A model generated the notes under the pieces. The model did no database searches. It saw only the letters and a list, made by a program, of their open reading frames with translations, and was not told where the DNA came from. From positions 1-64,000 of the forward strand of contig NZ_BMSE01000029.1 of NCBI RefSeq assembly GCF_014648995.1: a stretch of 64,000 bases of DNA. The letters run 5' to 3'. Positions 40,923 through 50,252 of the stretch are shown piece by piece; the first letter of the stretch is position 1, and every line of letters begins with the position of its first letter. Source of the stretch: Streptomyces massasporeus. GTDB taxonomy: Bacteria; Actinomycetota; Actinomycetes; Streptomycetales; Streptomycetaceae. Position numbers and translations under genes: made by a program.

Positions 40923-40973
40923 ACACGGACCAGGGGCGGGAGCGCCGGCAGTTGGGCGCCCCGCCCTGGCACG

Positions 40974-42383
40974 TCAGGAGACGATCTTCACGATGAAGCC
41001 GTCTTCCATGCCGTCGATGACCCGGTTCTTGGCGTAGAAGCTGAGCAGCAGGCTGCCACCCGCACCGTTGTCCGCTTCTGCGATCGGTTTCACCGAGAAG
41101 TTGAACTTCTTCGCGTCCGCGTCGTAGTCGTGCTCCGCAGCGCCCTCATAGGTGGTGGCGAAGGGGTACTCGTCGCACTCGCGCGTGCCACCGTGCGTGT
41201 AGTTGGCGCCCCAGTATCGCTTGCACTGCTTGACCGCCGCCTTGCGGTTGTCGTCCTTGCGCTTTTGGTTGACCAGTCGGTGCAGCGGCGTGTCGGGCGT
41301 CTGACCGGGCACCTTCTTCGCTGACATGTACGGCTTGGTGTCCTGTGGCTTCGTGAACGCCGTCTTGATGTGCTGAGCCACAGCCCGCTCCTTGGCGCCG
41401 GCCTTCGCGCTGTAGTTCAGCATGCCGATGTAGGCGAATGAGGCCGCGCCTCTCTTGTCGGGGTTGCCGCCGCCGGTGGAGTTGGCCAGGTACTTGGCGG
41501 CGTCCCAGCGCGGCGGCAGGAAGAACAGGTCACCCTTGAGGTCGCCGGTGATGTTGGCGTTGGGTGGCGGTGTGATGGTGATGGACGGCTGGTAGATGGC
41601 CGCGATCAGGTCGGTGCTGCCTTGACTGCCCTGCCCGGGCTTGGCGTTGACGGTTTCGTTGAACGCGCGCAGGACCTTGAGTTCGGCGAAGGTCTTCGTT
41701 CCGGGCATGTTGCCGCCCCTGGTGTAGCGGACCGTGGACGGCCAGCTGTTGGGCATCTTCCCCTTGGTGGCGATCTTCATCGCCGGTGCCTCGGTAGTGC
41801 CCTGAGATTCCATCTCGGTGAAGTAGTACTTGAAGTTGATCGTGCGGCTGTTCTTGGCGATCGTTCCCACGACCCGCACATTGAACATGCTCACACCGGA
41901 AGGTCTGCCGTTGACGAGCCAGGTCTGGACGAACGAAGCGCCCGAACAGGCCGCGAACCGGGACGTGAAGTAGAACTTCTTGTCGGTGCCCAGGCCCTTC
42001 TTGCATTCATCGAGCGTCATCGTGCGTGCCGGCTCCGGAGCCGCAATCATGGGCGTCGGCGAGGCGGTTGAACCGACAGGTGTGGTGCGGGATGGCTGGG
42101 TCGCCAGCCGCGCGTACGACGCCGCAGGGCCCACCGTCTCGTGCGGCAACTGCGCGATCGGCTCCGCGTGACGGGCAATGTCCCGCAGACGTTCCATGCC
42201 TCCCGCGCTCTGCAACTCCTCGAGCGATGGCGTCGCCGAACCAAGCGGCAGGACGTACGACTCAACCTCGAGATCAGGCGACGCGTCTGCCTGCGCCATA
42301 GACGGCACGGCCGACAGCAGGGCGACCGCGGTCGCCATGGTGAGCGCCTGTCTGCTGGCGCGCCTGAGCCACGGTATGTGCAT
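40974..42383 (-). CDS. Secreted NucA/NucB-type nuclease (469 aa)
   Basis: A signal peptide (basic start, ALTMATAVALLSAVPSMAQA, cleavage after AQADA) directs export. The C-terminal 100 residues contain THGGTRECDEYPFATTYEGA, the core of NucA/NucB deoxyribonucleases, with a likely catalytic Asp/Glu pair and flanking Cys. The middle is a beta-rich domain of unknown role (RTINFKYYFTEMES). The ATG at 42383 follows a TTG that is less likely. A plasmid-borne secreted DNase could degrade competitor or environmental DNA. It is paralogous in design to the protein at 59686. Confidence 0.75.
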   Translation of the reverse strand: MHIPWLRRASRQALTMATAVALLSAVPSMAQADASPDLEVESYVLPLGSATPSLEELQSAGGMERLRDIARHAEPIAQLPHETVGPAASYARLATQPSRTTPVGSTASPTPMIAAPEPARTMTLDECKKGLGTDKKFYFTSRFAACSGASFVQTWLVNGRPSGVSMFNVRVVGTIAKNSRTINFKYYFTEMESQGTTEAPAMKIATKGKMPNSWPSTVRYTRGGNMPGTKTFAELKVLRAFNETVNAKPGQGSQGSTDLIAAIYQPSITITPPPNANITGDLKGDLFFLPPRWDAAKYLANSTGGGNPDKRGAASFAYIGMLNYSAKAGAKERAVAQHIKTAFTKPQDTKPYMSAKKVPGQTPDTPLHRLVNQKRKDDNRKAAVKQCKRYWGANYTHGGTRECDEYPFATTYEGAAEHDYDADAKKFNFSVKPIAEADNGAGGSLLLSFYAKNRVIDGMEDGFIVKIVS

Positions 42384-42784
42384 CAAGAACCCCCGAACCT
42401 ATGCGAATCGAATCAATGATCCGAACATGTGGTCGAGGGAAGGTCTATCCGGTCGGGTGATCGTACGCATGAGCGACACGCCGGACTTGACGCGATCACG
42501 ACTACGGTTGGCCGAGATCGACTTTTGCCCTGCGCAGGCGTAAGCACCGACATACAGCGACACCGGCTGCTCATGGCGCTGACCGGCGCCATGAGGCCCC
42601 CGCGCGTCGTGATCAGCGGTCTTCGATCTCGACGCGGGTGCCGGGTGAGTGGCGCAGTGAACAGCCGTCACCCTTCTCTGCCGACCGACCTCCGAGTATT
42701 TGGTGCGCCGGCCCATCCGTTCCGTCCGATCTCTCTCGGTTGCCTGCACCCGCCCAACGGCCCGTACGGCTGCCCTCAGGGCCT
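42384..42784. other. Stretch without a supported gene
   Basis: This holds the upstream region of the secreted nuclease gene and no intact frame. The right end abuts the left inverted repeat of the IS630-like element at 42785. Confidence 0.4.
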
Positions 42785-42852
42785 GCTACTGAACTTGATT
42801 GGGTGATGTCGGGTCGTTCGGCTGAGCGTTGAGCCCTCTGCGCTGTACTGCT

Positions 42853-43850
42853 GTGACCGTGAGGTACGCCCAGGGCGGCGGCTTGACCGACGCCGAGAGG
42901 GAAGCCCGGGAGCGAGTGCGGCTGGATGCGGTGGCTCGGTTCGAAGCCGGGGACAGGAACAGGGTCATCGCTGCCACTCTGCGGGTGTCTGAGAGATCGG
43001 TGGAACGGTGGCGGCAGCAGTGGCGTGAGGGTGGGGCGGCTGGTGTCGCCTCGAAGGGGTCGCCCGGTCGGCCGAGGCTCAGCGGTGCCCAGGTCGCCAG
43101 GCTGGAACGGGAGTTGGAGCGGGGACCGCTCGCACACGGCTGGGCCGACCAGCGGTGGACCCTGGCGCGAGTCAAGAAACTGATCGGTCGGCTCTTCCGT
43201 ATCTCGTACACGGTGGAGGGCACGTGGCGACTGCTCAAGCGTCACGGCTGGTCGTGGCAGCAGCCGGCGCGCCGCGCGATCGAGCGTGACGACGACGCGG
43301 TGGAGCTGTGGAAGAAGGAGGTCTGGCCGCGGGTAAGAGCACCGCGGCGGCCGCAACGGCTGGATCGTCTTCGAAGACGAGGCCGGCCAGTCGCTGACGC
43401 CGCCGCGTGCCAGGACCTGGGGCCGAATCGGCCGGACCCCGGTGGTGCGAGTCCGAGGCCGAGGCTCGGGCCGGGTGTCCTTGGCGGGCATGACCTGCTA
43501 CAAGGCGGGCGAGCGGTCGCGGCTGATCTACGCAGTGCGCGAATACCGCGGACGCAAGGACCAGCCCAAGGGCTTCGGCTCGCGGGACTTTCGTGACCTG
43601 CTGGTCCGCGCACGGATCCAGCTTGGTGGTCCGATCGTCTTGGTCTGGGACAAGGCTGCCTGCCTACGCCCCAGACCTGAACCCGCAGGAAGGCGTGTGG
43701 TCCTTGGTCAAACAGGACCTCGGCAACCTCGCCGCCGCCGACCTGGGGCAGATCCCCCGGACCGTGAAACGCAAGCTCAAGATGCTGCAGTATCGGCCCC
43801 AGTTACTCGACGGCTGTCTCACCGGAACCAGCTTGGCCCTAGACGGGTGA
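42853..43850 (+). pseudogene. IS630-family transposase, frameshifted and internally deleted
   Basis: The first frame holds an HTH half (DAVARFEAGDRNRVIAATLR; VSERSVERWRQQWREGG). A shifted frame gives the DDE part GGRNGWIVFEDEAGQSLTPP, then MTCYKAGERSRLIYAVREYR. After IVLVWDK the second DDE block is missing until LPAYAPDLNPQEGVWSLVKQ in another frame. At least two frameshifts and a deletion of several tens of bases make it inactive. Confidence 0.75.
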
Positions 43851-43937
43851 CCTGCTTGGGAACCTGCCATCCGAACGCGCGTTCAGTAGCATCGCATCGC
43901 CTGGATGAGGTTCCCGCCTGACGAATCGAGTGAGCCC

Positions 43938-44405
43938 ATGAGTGACGATGTTCTCTCTGTCATTCCGACCGACCCACACTGGCAGCCCGAACAGGCCGCG
44001 GCTGACCGTACTGCGTCGATCGTGGAGGACCTGGCCCCCGGACTCCCCGACGGCGTGGACGTCGAGATCGACGTCACCTGGCACGACACACTCACCGTTG
44101 TCGACTGCGGCCAGAATCTGCAGAAGATCGGTTGTCCCCACTGCGGCGCGTCGATCGACATCGAGTGGTGGGCCGACCTACTCGAAGCCCACTGCGACGA
44201 CGGCTTCGTAACCCTCGCCGTGGTGGTCCCCTGCTGCGGCACCGCGACCTCGCTGGACGCACTGGACTACGACTGGCCATGCGGCTTTGCTCGATTCGAA
44301 ATCGCCATCTGGAACCCCGAGCGTGCTTGGTTTAGCGACGAGGAACTGGCCGCCATCGGGGAGGCACTCGGACATCCAGTACAGCAAGTCCGGGCCCACA
44401 TCTGA
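43938..44405 (+). CDS. CXXC protein, passenger between IS ends (155 aa)
   Basis: The sequence is well formed: VLSVIPTDPHWQPEQAAADR, VTWHDTLTVVDCGQNLQKIG, CPHCGASIDIEWWADLLEAH, VVVPCCGTATSLDALDYDWP. CPHC and CC probably bind zinc. It ends VQQVRAHI. It seems intact, unlike the transposase beside it. Similar orphan proteins are common in Streptomyces. Function unknown; its place inside inverted repeats suggests it was moved with the element. Confidence 0.6.
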   Translation: MSDDVLSVIPTDPHWQPEQAAADRTASIVEDLAPGLPDGVDVEIDVTWHDTLTVVDCGQNLQKIGCPHCGASIDIEWWADLLEAHCDDGFVTLAVVVPCCGTATSLDALDYDWPCGFARFEIAIWNPERAWFSDEELAAIGEALGHPVQQVRAHI

Positions 44406-44454
44406 CGCACGTCAGCCCGCGGGGTACCGACATCACGAGTTCAAGTTCAGTAGC

Positions 44455-44939
44455 AATTCACCAGCCCTGACATCCGAGGGCCGCGCACAGCCAACCGCGT
44501 CGCGAGGCATCGCACGCGCCACCGGGAGAGCACCGTGCGGCAGTCCTTCCATGCGGGAAGACGCAGGAATGAACCGGCACCTTGCTTGCCGTGTGCCGGC
44601 CGACAGCCACGACCGTGCGCGGCACGGTGACGTTGCACGCCAAAGGCCCGCCGTCTCAGTCGTTCGGCCGGAGCAAGACGGCGGGCCCTTCTCAGACAGC
44701 GGAGGCATCCAAGGCCGGCCTAAACGCCAGTGGCCACCACCAGGAGCTGTCGGACTGTTCAACGATCCCGGCAAGCAGGACGTTTAGTCCGAAGCGTGTG
44801 AACTTATCCACGCTGCGCAGAGCTTGGAGACGGCGTGTGGCTGGTCCCACACTGCGAGTGTCAACCTAGCGGGGCTTTTCCGCCGCAGTCCTTGGCCGGA
44901 GCACGGTGAAAAGCCCTCTCAGACAAGGGAGTTTGCGCT
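44455..44939. other. Non-coding stretch with one strong hairpin
   Basis: No gene was identified. A 12-bp hairpin lies at 44645-44687. A good ribosome site (AAGGGAG) for the membrane protein at 44940 is at the right end. Confidence 0.45.
44645..44687 (+). terminator. 12-bp stem hairpin
   Basis: GGCCCGCCGTCT and AGACGGCGGGCC pair perfectly around a 19-nt loop and are followed by CTTCTC. Confidence 0.65.
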
Positions 44940-45173
44940 ATGCGGCACCTTCGGCACCGCCTAGGAGACAGGTCCCAACACCCGTGGTGCGGCCTACCGC
45001 TGCCACACAGTGGACGAGTCAAAGTCCTCGTGATCATCATCCTGCTGGCTAGCGCAGTCGGGCTCGCCGCGCTCACTCCCACGGTTGCAGCCAGCATCGC
45101 CGCGCTCGTCCAGTCCGGGGTCGCAGTGTGTATTGCCCTGCGCCACCCCGCTCCCGCGACAGCTGAAGGGTGA
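44940..45173 (+). CDS. Small membrane protein upstream of an ECF sigma gene (77 aa)
   Basis: AAGGGAG precedes the ATG. After a basic start come two hydrophobic segments (VKVLVIIILLASAVGLAALT; VAASIAALVQSGVAVCIAL). Its stop overlaps the sigma-factor start, so the two are coupled. It could be a membrane anchor or sensor for the sigma factor, although it does not look like a standard anti-sigma protein. Confidence 0.55.
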   Translation: MRHLRHRLGDRSQHPWCGLPLPHSGRVKVLVIIILLASAVGLAALTPTVAASIAALVQSGVAVCIALRHPAPATAEG

Positions 45174-45790
45174 TGGGTTCGCCGACCTCGCCGGCTCCGC
45201 GCCCCTCGGACGGGGAGCCGGCCTCCGGGATCGAAAACATCGCCCAGTGCGTAACCCGGGCACAGGCTGGCGACAGTGTTGCCTTCGCACAGCTCTACGA
45301 CGCCTACAGCGACACGGTCTACCGGTACCTGTACTACAGGACCGGAGGAAGAACCACCGCAGAGGACCTGTGCAGTGAAGCATTCACTCGCGCGTTCCAG
45401 CACTTGGACACCTTCACGTGGAAAGGGCGGGACTTCGGAGCGTGGCTCGTCACCATCGCCCGCAATCTTGCGGCTGACCACTTCGCCTCAGCGAGGTTCA
45501 GGCTGGAAGTGACGACTGGCGAGCTGCTGGACGCTAACGGCGTCGAAAGAAGCCCCGAAGAGGTTGTAGTCGAAGCGTTCCGCCACCGTCGACTGCTGGA
45601 CGCTCTCAGCAGGCTTCCTCCTCGGATGCGGCAGGTCACATGGCTGTGGGCGATCGGCACTCCCCCGCCCCAGATCGCGCGGCAACTCGGCATCAGCGCC
45701 AGCACCGTGCGGGTGCACCTGTATCAAGCACGCCAGCGTCTTGCTGCCGATCCCCTCTTGGCCTCACATGCCGGCGAGGCAGCATGCTGA
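45173..45790 (+). CDS. ECF sigma factor (205 aa)
   Basis: Region 2 is clear (VAFAQLYDAYSDTVYRYLYY; AEDLCSEAFTRAFQHLDTF; WLVTIARNLAADHFASARF), and region 4 reads LSRLPPRMRQVTWLWAIGTP then IARQLGISASTVRVHLYQAR. An ATG at 45173 or a GTG at 45170 could start it; both overlap the upstream stop. No C-terminal extension is present. It would redirect RNA polymerase to a small regulon, perhaps on the plasmid. Confidence 0.85.
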   Translation: MGSPTSPAPRPSDGEPASGIENIAQCVTRAQAGDSVAFAQLYDAYSDTVYRYLYYRTGGRTTAEDLCSEAFTRAFQHLDTFTWKGRDFGAWLVTIARNLAADHFASARFRLEVTTGELLDANGVERSPEEVVVEAFRHRRLLDALSRLPPRMRQVTWLWAIGTPPPQIARQLGISASTVRVHLYQARQRLAADPLLASHAGEAAC

Positions 45791-45847
45791 CCCTCCGGGG
45801 CGGGGCCCTCTGAGGCCTCCCAAGCAACGCCGACTGGGGAGAGATGC

Positions 45848-45859
45848 GGCGTAATCACC
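45848..45859. promoter_or_regulatory. Half-site of the parS-like palindrome
   Basis: GGCGTAATCACC matches the right half of the palindrome at 46653 and 46812, while the left half is degenerate. It lies 55 bp before a full site. Confidence 0.4.
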
Positions 45860-45911
45860 CTTCCAGGGTGAGTGGTGGACGCGCCATCTCGAGGGCGTCT
45901 CCCCTGGCTGG

Positions 45912-45928
45912 TGATTACGCCGTAATCG
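45912..45928. promoter_or_regulatory. parS-like palindrome, copy 1
   Basis: TGATTACG-C-CGTAATCG; one mismatch from the perfect 17-bp palindrome shared by the other copies. Confidence 0.65.
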
Positions 45929-46038
45929 CAAGGCGTCGGCTCGTACAGGCCGCCAAAGCGGTTAGGGCACGTCCGGCGGGGCCGTGTGGGCTGGTCAGAG
46001 TGCCGCGACCTAGTGTTGCTGCTGAACGAGGGGGTCGC

Positions 46039-46434
46039 ATGCCGCGCGATACGACCGAAGCAGAGGTGGGAATGAAGGGGATCACGTTTCCTGCCTGGCA
46101 CGGAAAGCACTACGTGACCCTGGCTGAGCTACTGGTCCGCCTCGGCAGCTTCGGCTTGGACCTGACATGGCGCGTCGAAATTGACGAGATCGTTGATCCT
46201 CGCTGCCTCGAGATGGAGAGACGGTCCGCTGACGCAGGCATGGACACGCTGACGCTGTTGTCGCTGGCGACCCCCTTCCTCCAACTGATCGACGCCAGAG
46301 CACAGGGTTCCGACAAGGGCAGGGTGATGGTCGTCCTGACCGAAATGGACAGCTCGTTGTGGGATGTCAGGGCCGTCGACGAGCGCGTACTCAGCGAACT
46401 TCGCCGCCACTATCAGGGTGCAACGGACCTCTGA
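46039..46434 (+). CDS. Unknown protein of the partition region (131 aa)
   Basis: The ATG follows GAGGGGGTCGC. The protein is beta/alpha (MKGITFPAWHGKHYVTLAEL; LDLTWRVEIDEIVDPRCLEM) with an acidic middle and ends HYQGATDL. No domain is recognised. It is flanked by parS-like palindromes on both sides, which suggests it belongs to the partition neighbourhood. Confidence 0.5.
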   Translation: MPRDTTEAEVGMKGITFPAWHGKHYVTLAELLVRLGSFGLDLTWRVEIDEIVDPRCLEMERRSADAGMDTLTLLSLATPFLQLIDARAQGSDKGRVMVVLTEMDSSLWDVRAVDERVLSELRRHYQGATDL

Positions 46435-46652
46435 GCGGGGAGTCTCACTCCGGGCGGAGCCATAGGCGATCGTGACCACAGTGACCGTCCCTGAAAAGAC
46501 GTACGCCTGCTTGTAGTCCTGGACCGATGCGCTACCGAGCCCTTGGGGTCCTCGTGGTTGAGCGCCATCCATCATCCGCTGACAGCGTCGCATCGACCTC
46601 GCCCCCGGTGATCACCGGTAGATCACCAACGATGTGGGGTGCTGAGTGAAGC

Positions 46653-46671
46653 GTGATTACGACGTAATCAC
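46653..46671. promoter_or_regulatory. parS-like palindrome, copy 2
   Basis: GTGATTACG-A-CGTAATCAC, a perfect 19-bp palindrome apart from the centre base. Confidence 0.75.
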
Positions 46672-46811
46672 CGGGGCGGCTGCAGAGGCTCGGATCGGCC
46701 GCCTTGTCGTGCTTCGCGGTATGCGAGGCAGAGCAGGGCGCCGCTGACAGCGTGATCCCCGGACTTCCCCACCCACCACTCCCCCGTCAGTCGCCTGGAG
46801 GCCCCCACGGA

Positions 46812-46832
46812 AGTGATTACGCCGTAATCACT
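46812..46832. promoter_or_regulatory. parS-like palindrome, copy 3
   Basis: AGTGATTACG-C-CGTAATCACT, perfect over 21 bp apart from the centre base. Confidence 0.75.
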
Positions 46833-47063
46833 CAGCCGATCCCTGAGGGACTTCGGCTTACGTTCTTCCAACGATGCCGGACGCGATGGGCAGGCGCTGG
46901 AGGAATGACCCAGCGAGCAGCGCCAATGCCTACTCACACAGCGGAGCGGGTCGAGACTGGTTGTACCTAGAGTGGATGCGAAGGCTGCGGTCTGCCGTCA
47001 CGATAAGGCCGTGCATTTGTGCAGCCCTTGCGACTGGGCGATACAGGAGGGAAGCCGGGGGCG

Positions 47064-47807
47064 ATGACGAGTGGGCACGAACCTAGCGAGACACCCCTCG
47101 GCTCACTGGCGACGCGTGCCTTGACCCGCGAGGCCCAACGAGCACGCCAGCTCCTGGCCGCCGGGAAGTGGCGCCCTACCACCGCAGACTCCACGGCAGC
47201 AGCGGCGGTCCTCGCTCGCCTTGCAGCCCAGCTACCACCCCGGCGGGATGCGGCCACACGGACGCTTGCCACGGACCGGGACCGGCGGCTCCAACGCATC
47301 CTGCGCACTGCACTTCACCACTTGGACGCGGGTGCCGTCAGCCCGCCCACAGCCGCCCTCCTCGCCGCCGTCGCCCGGGCCTTCTTGCCCTGGCACGCCG
47401 CGCCGGCACCACCGGTCGCAGCGGCGGCGCCGCGATACGAGCCTTTGGCGGGGAGGCCAGGCGAGCTGGCCGTTCCACCAACGGAAGCGGGGGATGCTCT
47501 GCTTCCCTCTCTGATCGCATTGTTCGCCATGCTGGCCTCACGGAGCTCAACCGGCCCCGACCCGCTCACACCTCCGGTCGAACCCTGGCAGGTGCGGTAT
47601 GTGGGCCACTTCCGCCGGTACGGCAGACCCGCTCTTGGGGTGTGGACGGCAGAGACTGTCAGCTGCCCTGCGTGCGGACGTAAGGCTGGCCCATGGACTG
47701 TGGCCTGCGACTGGCGCCAGATTTCACTGGGCTGCCCTTGCGGGGTTGTCACCCAGGACCACGGTCTCGCCTTCTCCGAGGTCTGGCTTCTCCTACCGGA
47801 CACATGA
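47064..47807 (+). CDS. Unknown protein with C-terminal zinc ribbon (247 aa)
   Basis: AGGAGG lies 13 bases upstream of the ATG; a GTG at 47019 would extend it. The first 170 residues are Ala/Arg-rich and helical (EAQRARQLLAAGKWRPTTAD), with Pro-rich linkers. The end carries VSCPACGRKAGPWTVACDW and GCPCGVVTQ, a zinc ribbon. Position between partition sites suggests a plasmid-maintenance role. Function unknown. Confidence 0.55.
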   Translation: MTSGHEPSETPLGSLATRALTREAQRARQLLAAGKWRPTTADSTAAAAVLARLAAQLPPRRDAATRTLATDRDRRLQRILRTALHHLDAGAVSPPTAALLAAVARAFLPWHAAPAPPVAAAAPRYEPLAGRPGELAVPPTEAGDALLPSLIALFAMLASRSSTGPDPLTPPVEPWQVRYVGHFRRYGRPALGVWTAETVSCPACGRKAGPWTVACDWRQISLGCPCGVVTQDHGLAFSEVWLLLPDT

Positions 47808-47963
47808 CCGGGCAGCTGGCCGACGGCCGGCACGGCAACAGCCAAGTGCTGCTACTCGGCCTCTAGTCAGGACGATGGCAGGGTTCAGTCTCTTTGCCCG
47901 CGGGAGGCGTGAATCGGCGATTCACATTCTGTGAATGGCTGCCGGGCAGGCACACTTCACCCC

Positions 47964-48773
47964 ATGGCAGCCCGCATCCGAAAGCCCACTCCCCCGACGA
48001 AGCCGCTGGTCAAGCAACGCGTCCGGGTCGGAAGGATGGACGCCGTCGCCGCAGTCGGAGAACTGCGCCAACTACACGAAGGTGCAGCCGATCCTGACGT
48101 GGAACGCATGCCCGCTGACGACGAGACCTATAGCGCTCTTCTCTACGCAGAGAAGCACGCCGGTGCCTTGCGCCGGCTATCGCCGGAGCAGCAGCGGGCA
48201 GCCGCCCTCAAGAGGGTCCAGCTATGGCAATACCTGCGCGAGCAATCAGAAGTCCACCAGGCCAGAGCCGTGGATGATGCGCGAGCCGCGGGTGCTGAGT
48301 GGCAGGACCTGGCGCCAGCCCTCGCGGTCAAGGCAGCGAGCGCCGCCTACAACAAAGCCAAACGGCTGCAAGCGGCGACCTTGATGGATGACGACCCTGA
48401 CGCACAGCCAGTGCGACGCACACCCGAAGCAGTTGTGGCGACCGAGCAACGGCGCATACGTCAGAGGAACGCTGAACGGCGAGCTCAGGACGCAGCGCAG
48501 CAAAGGCACCCTCTCCTGATGCCGGTGGCCCAACGGCTCTTGCAGCATCGAGACGATCTTGTCCTGGACGAGGATGCCGAGTACTGGCTGGACGAAGTCG
48601 CTGAGGTGCTGTCCAACTGCAGCACACCCACTCAGGTCGTCAGCCTCAGCCGCTACCTGGCTGCCGCAGTCAGGGCTCTGACCAACCTAGAAAGGCGGAC
48701 GGCTCGGCCCGCAGCGACGACCGACGACGCGCACCTTGCCTTGGCTGCAGCTGCTGAGCTGGTGACCCGCTGA
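47964..48773 (+). CDS. Helical charged protein of the partition region (269 aa)
   Basis: The protein is basic at the start (AARIRKPTPPTKPLVKQRVR) and helical throughout (AEKHAGALRRLSPEQQRAAA; ALAVKAASAAYNKAKRLQAA; RRIRQRNAERRAQDAAQQRH). No enzyme motif or membrane span is visible. It sits between parS-like sites and parAB, so it may be a DNA-binding or scaffold factor, but no family was recognised. Confidence 0.5.
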   Translation: MAARIRKPTPPTKPLVKQRVRVGRMDAVAAVGELRQLHEGAADPDVERMPADDETYSALLYAEKHAGALRRLSPEQQRAAALKRVQLWQYLREQSEVHQARAVDDARAAGAEWQDLAPALAVKAASAAYNKAKRLQAATLMDDDPDAQPVRRTPEAVVATEQRRIRQRNAERRAQDAAQQRHPLLMPVAQRLLQHRDDLVLDEDAEYWLDEVAEVLSNCSTPTQVVSLSRYLAAAVRALTNLERRTARPAATTDDAHLALAAAAELVTR

Positions 48774-48927
48774 GCCGCGCAACCGCTGCAGATACTGCGC
48801 ATTGCGCAACCGCTCGCCGGTACTGCAGACCAGCACGGCTACCAGCGCTGGAACCCACGGCCGGCTGGCTGACTCAATAGGTGGGCAAGACGCCCCCTGC
48901 TGGAGTGGTTGTGCCAGAGCACAGGGC

Positions 48928-48958
48928 CGATGAGTGATTACGCCGTAATCACTCATCG
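48928..48958. promoter_or_regulatory. parS-like palindrome, copy 4 (longest)
   Basis: The palindrome extends to 31 bp (arms CGATGAGTGATTACG and its complement around a central C). It is the best-formed copy and lies 197 bp before the gene at 49156. Confidence 0.8.
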
Positions 48959-49155
48959 AACCAGCCGGCGCCGTGGCGAACAGCTCAAGCGGGCGGTGCC
49001 CGCCGTCACGCCCGATGCCCGCGCCACATCGCGAAGCATCGTTCGCACCGAGCCCCCCGCTGGGACCGGCAACGCGGACGAGGCTAGTGCTCTGGCAGGG
49101 AGGGTTCGGCGCGTTGAATAGGCTCAGCCTGGGTGCGTTGGAGGAGGAGGACGGG

Positions 49156-49617
49156 GTGACGCGGAGACCGTCGGTGGATGAGGCCGCAGGACTGCTGAAG
49201 GGTGAACTCGGCTCCCGAGCCCTTGCCGATCTGGTCACGGAAGACGTCTGGCTAGCCTTCCTTCGTTTCGGCCGACGGCTGTTCCACGGCCCGGACGCAC
49301 CCGACGCCGACGGCCTTCTGCTCCAGTACGGGACCCACATGTTCGACGGTCCTGCGACGTTCATGCTGGACCTCGCCCGGCAGTTCGAGGTCTCCGACAG
49401 CGACGGTGATCACGACCACTACGTGCACGTCCACTGCGAGCTGCGATACGGACTCACACCCGCCCTGGAGGCTCTGGGAAGCTACACCTCCTGGTTCTTC
49501 CACGATGCCGGAGGGGATCTCGAAGAGTGGGCCCAATGGCTGAGTCAACGGGCAGCGTGGACAGCGATCCACAGACTCAAGCCAACCGAGATCAGGGTGT
49601 ACCAAGAGCAGGTGTAG
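49156..49617 (+). CDS. Unknown protein (153 aa)
   Basis: GGAGGAGGAGGA precedes the GTG at 49156. The protein has LADLVTEDVWLAFLRFGRRL, LLQYGTHMFDGPATFMLDLA and a His/Asp cluster SDSDGDHDHYVHVHCELRYG, then ends in a Trp-rich segment (YTSWFFHDAGGDLEEWAQWL). The conserved-looking His/Asp cluster could bind metal. No family is recognised. Confidence 0.5.
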   Translation: MTRRPSVDEAAGLLKGELGSRALADLVTEDVWLAFLRFGRRLFHGPDAPDADGLLLQYGTHMFDGPATFMLDLARQFEVSDSDGDHDHYVHVHCELRYGLTPALEALGSYTSWFFHDAGGDLEEWAQWLSQRAAWTAIHRLKPTEIRVYQEQV

Positions 49618-49622
49618 CTCTT

Positions 49623-50076
49623 TCAGGCCGCCATCGTGGTGGGACGCCCACCCCAGCGGATGCCGGCCTCGCTTCGGAGGCGGGCGCGTTCGCGTCGCTG
49701 GGCGGCGAGGACGTCGGAATGGCGGGCGTTGTGGTTTCGCCAGCGCGGCAGGCATGCAGGGCCCGGGTCTGGACGGTGTGGTTGGGGTGGTGCGTGTCGG
49801 CCAGGGTGAACTGCCGCAACGGCCCCCACGTGGGCCGCAATGGGGTAGGCCCACGAGGCATAGGTCGGCGTAAGAATGGGAGCTCGACCTTGCTCCAGGC
49901 CGCCCACCGGCGGCTTCTCCAGTTCAGGTGGGCGGAGTGGTTGTCGGGGATGACGTGGATCGGAGCGCTGTCGGATCGGGCGACGCGGATCGATCGCAGG
50001 GCTGCCCAGGTGTGGTCGATGCCCTTGCGGGTTCGGTTGATGCCCCACAGGCTGTCCTGGCCAACGAACTAGCAGA
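49623..50076 (-). pseudogene. C-terminal relic of a second IS630-type transposase
   Basis: Read on the minus strand, segments in different frames give GINRTRKGIDHTWAALRSIR, IHVIPDNHSAHLNWRSRRW, TPTYASWAYPIAAHVG, FTLADTHHPNHTVQTRALHA and RERARLRSEAGIRWGGRP, all from the DDE part of an IS630 transposase. The N-terminal half is absent and at least three frameshifts occur. The truncated end lies next to a 48-bp palindrome. Confidence 0.7.
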
Positions 50077-50082
50077 CTGTTG

Positions 50083-50130
50083 ACCCTTCTCCCCTGCATG
50101 TCATGTACATGACATGCAGGGGAGAAGGGT
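50083..50130. repeat. 48-bp perfect palindrome without spacer
   Basis: The left arm ACCCTTCTCCCCTGCATG continues TCATGT and is followed directly by its exact complement, centred on GTAC at about 50105-50108. It abuts the IS630 relic. Such a long spacerless palindrome is unusual and unstable in many hosts; it could be a fused pair of element ends or a protein-binding site. Confidence 0.8.
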
Positions 50131-50252
50131 GAGTTGAACTACGGCGTCCCCTCCTGGTCTGGGAATCACGACCAGTCCGACGCATCAACGCATGAGTTGC
50201 TCAAGGGCCTTCTCGGGCACTGATCGTGATGTGTCAGCGGCCCCCGGCAGTC

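Larger units (their letters stand above)
42785..44454. mobile_element. IS630-like element relic with a passenger gene
   Basis: Imperfect 28-bp inverted repeats bound the segment: 42785-42812 (GCTACTGAACTTGA, 5 bp, TGATGTCGG) and the complement at 44427-44454, matching in 23 of 28 positions. Inside are a broken IS630-type transposase and an intact small gene (43938). A third, shorter copy (GTTCAGTAGC, 10 bp) at 43881-43890 directly follows the transposase and may be the original right end. Confidence 0.6.
46435..47063. other. Non-coding stretch holding two parS-like sites
   Basis: No gene was found. It contains the perfect palindromes at 46653-46671 and 46812-46832, 159 bp apart, and the leader of the gene at 47064. 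The frames here are interrupted or lack starts. Confidence 0.5.
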
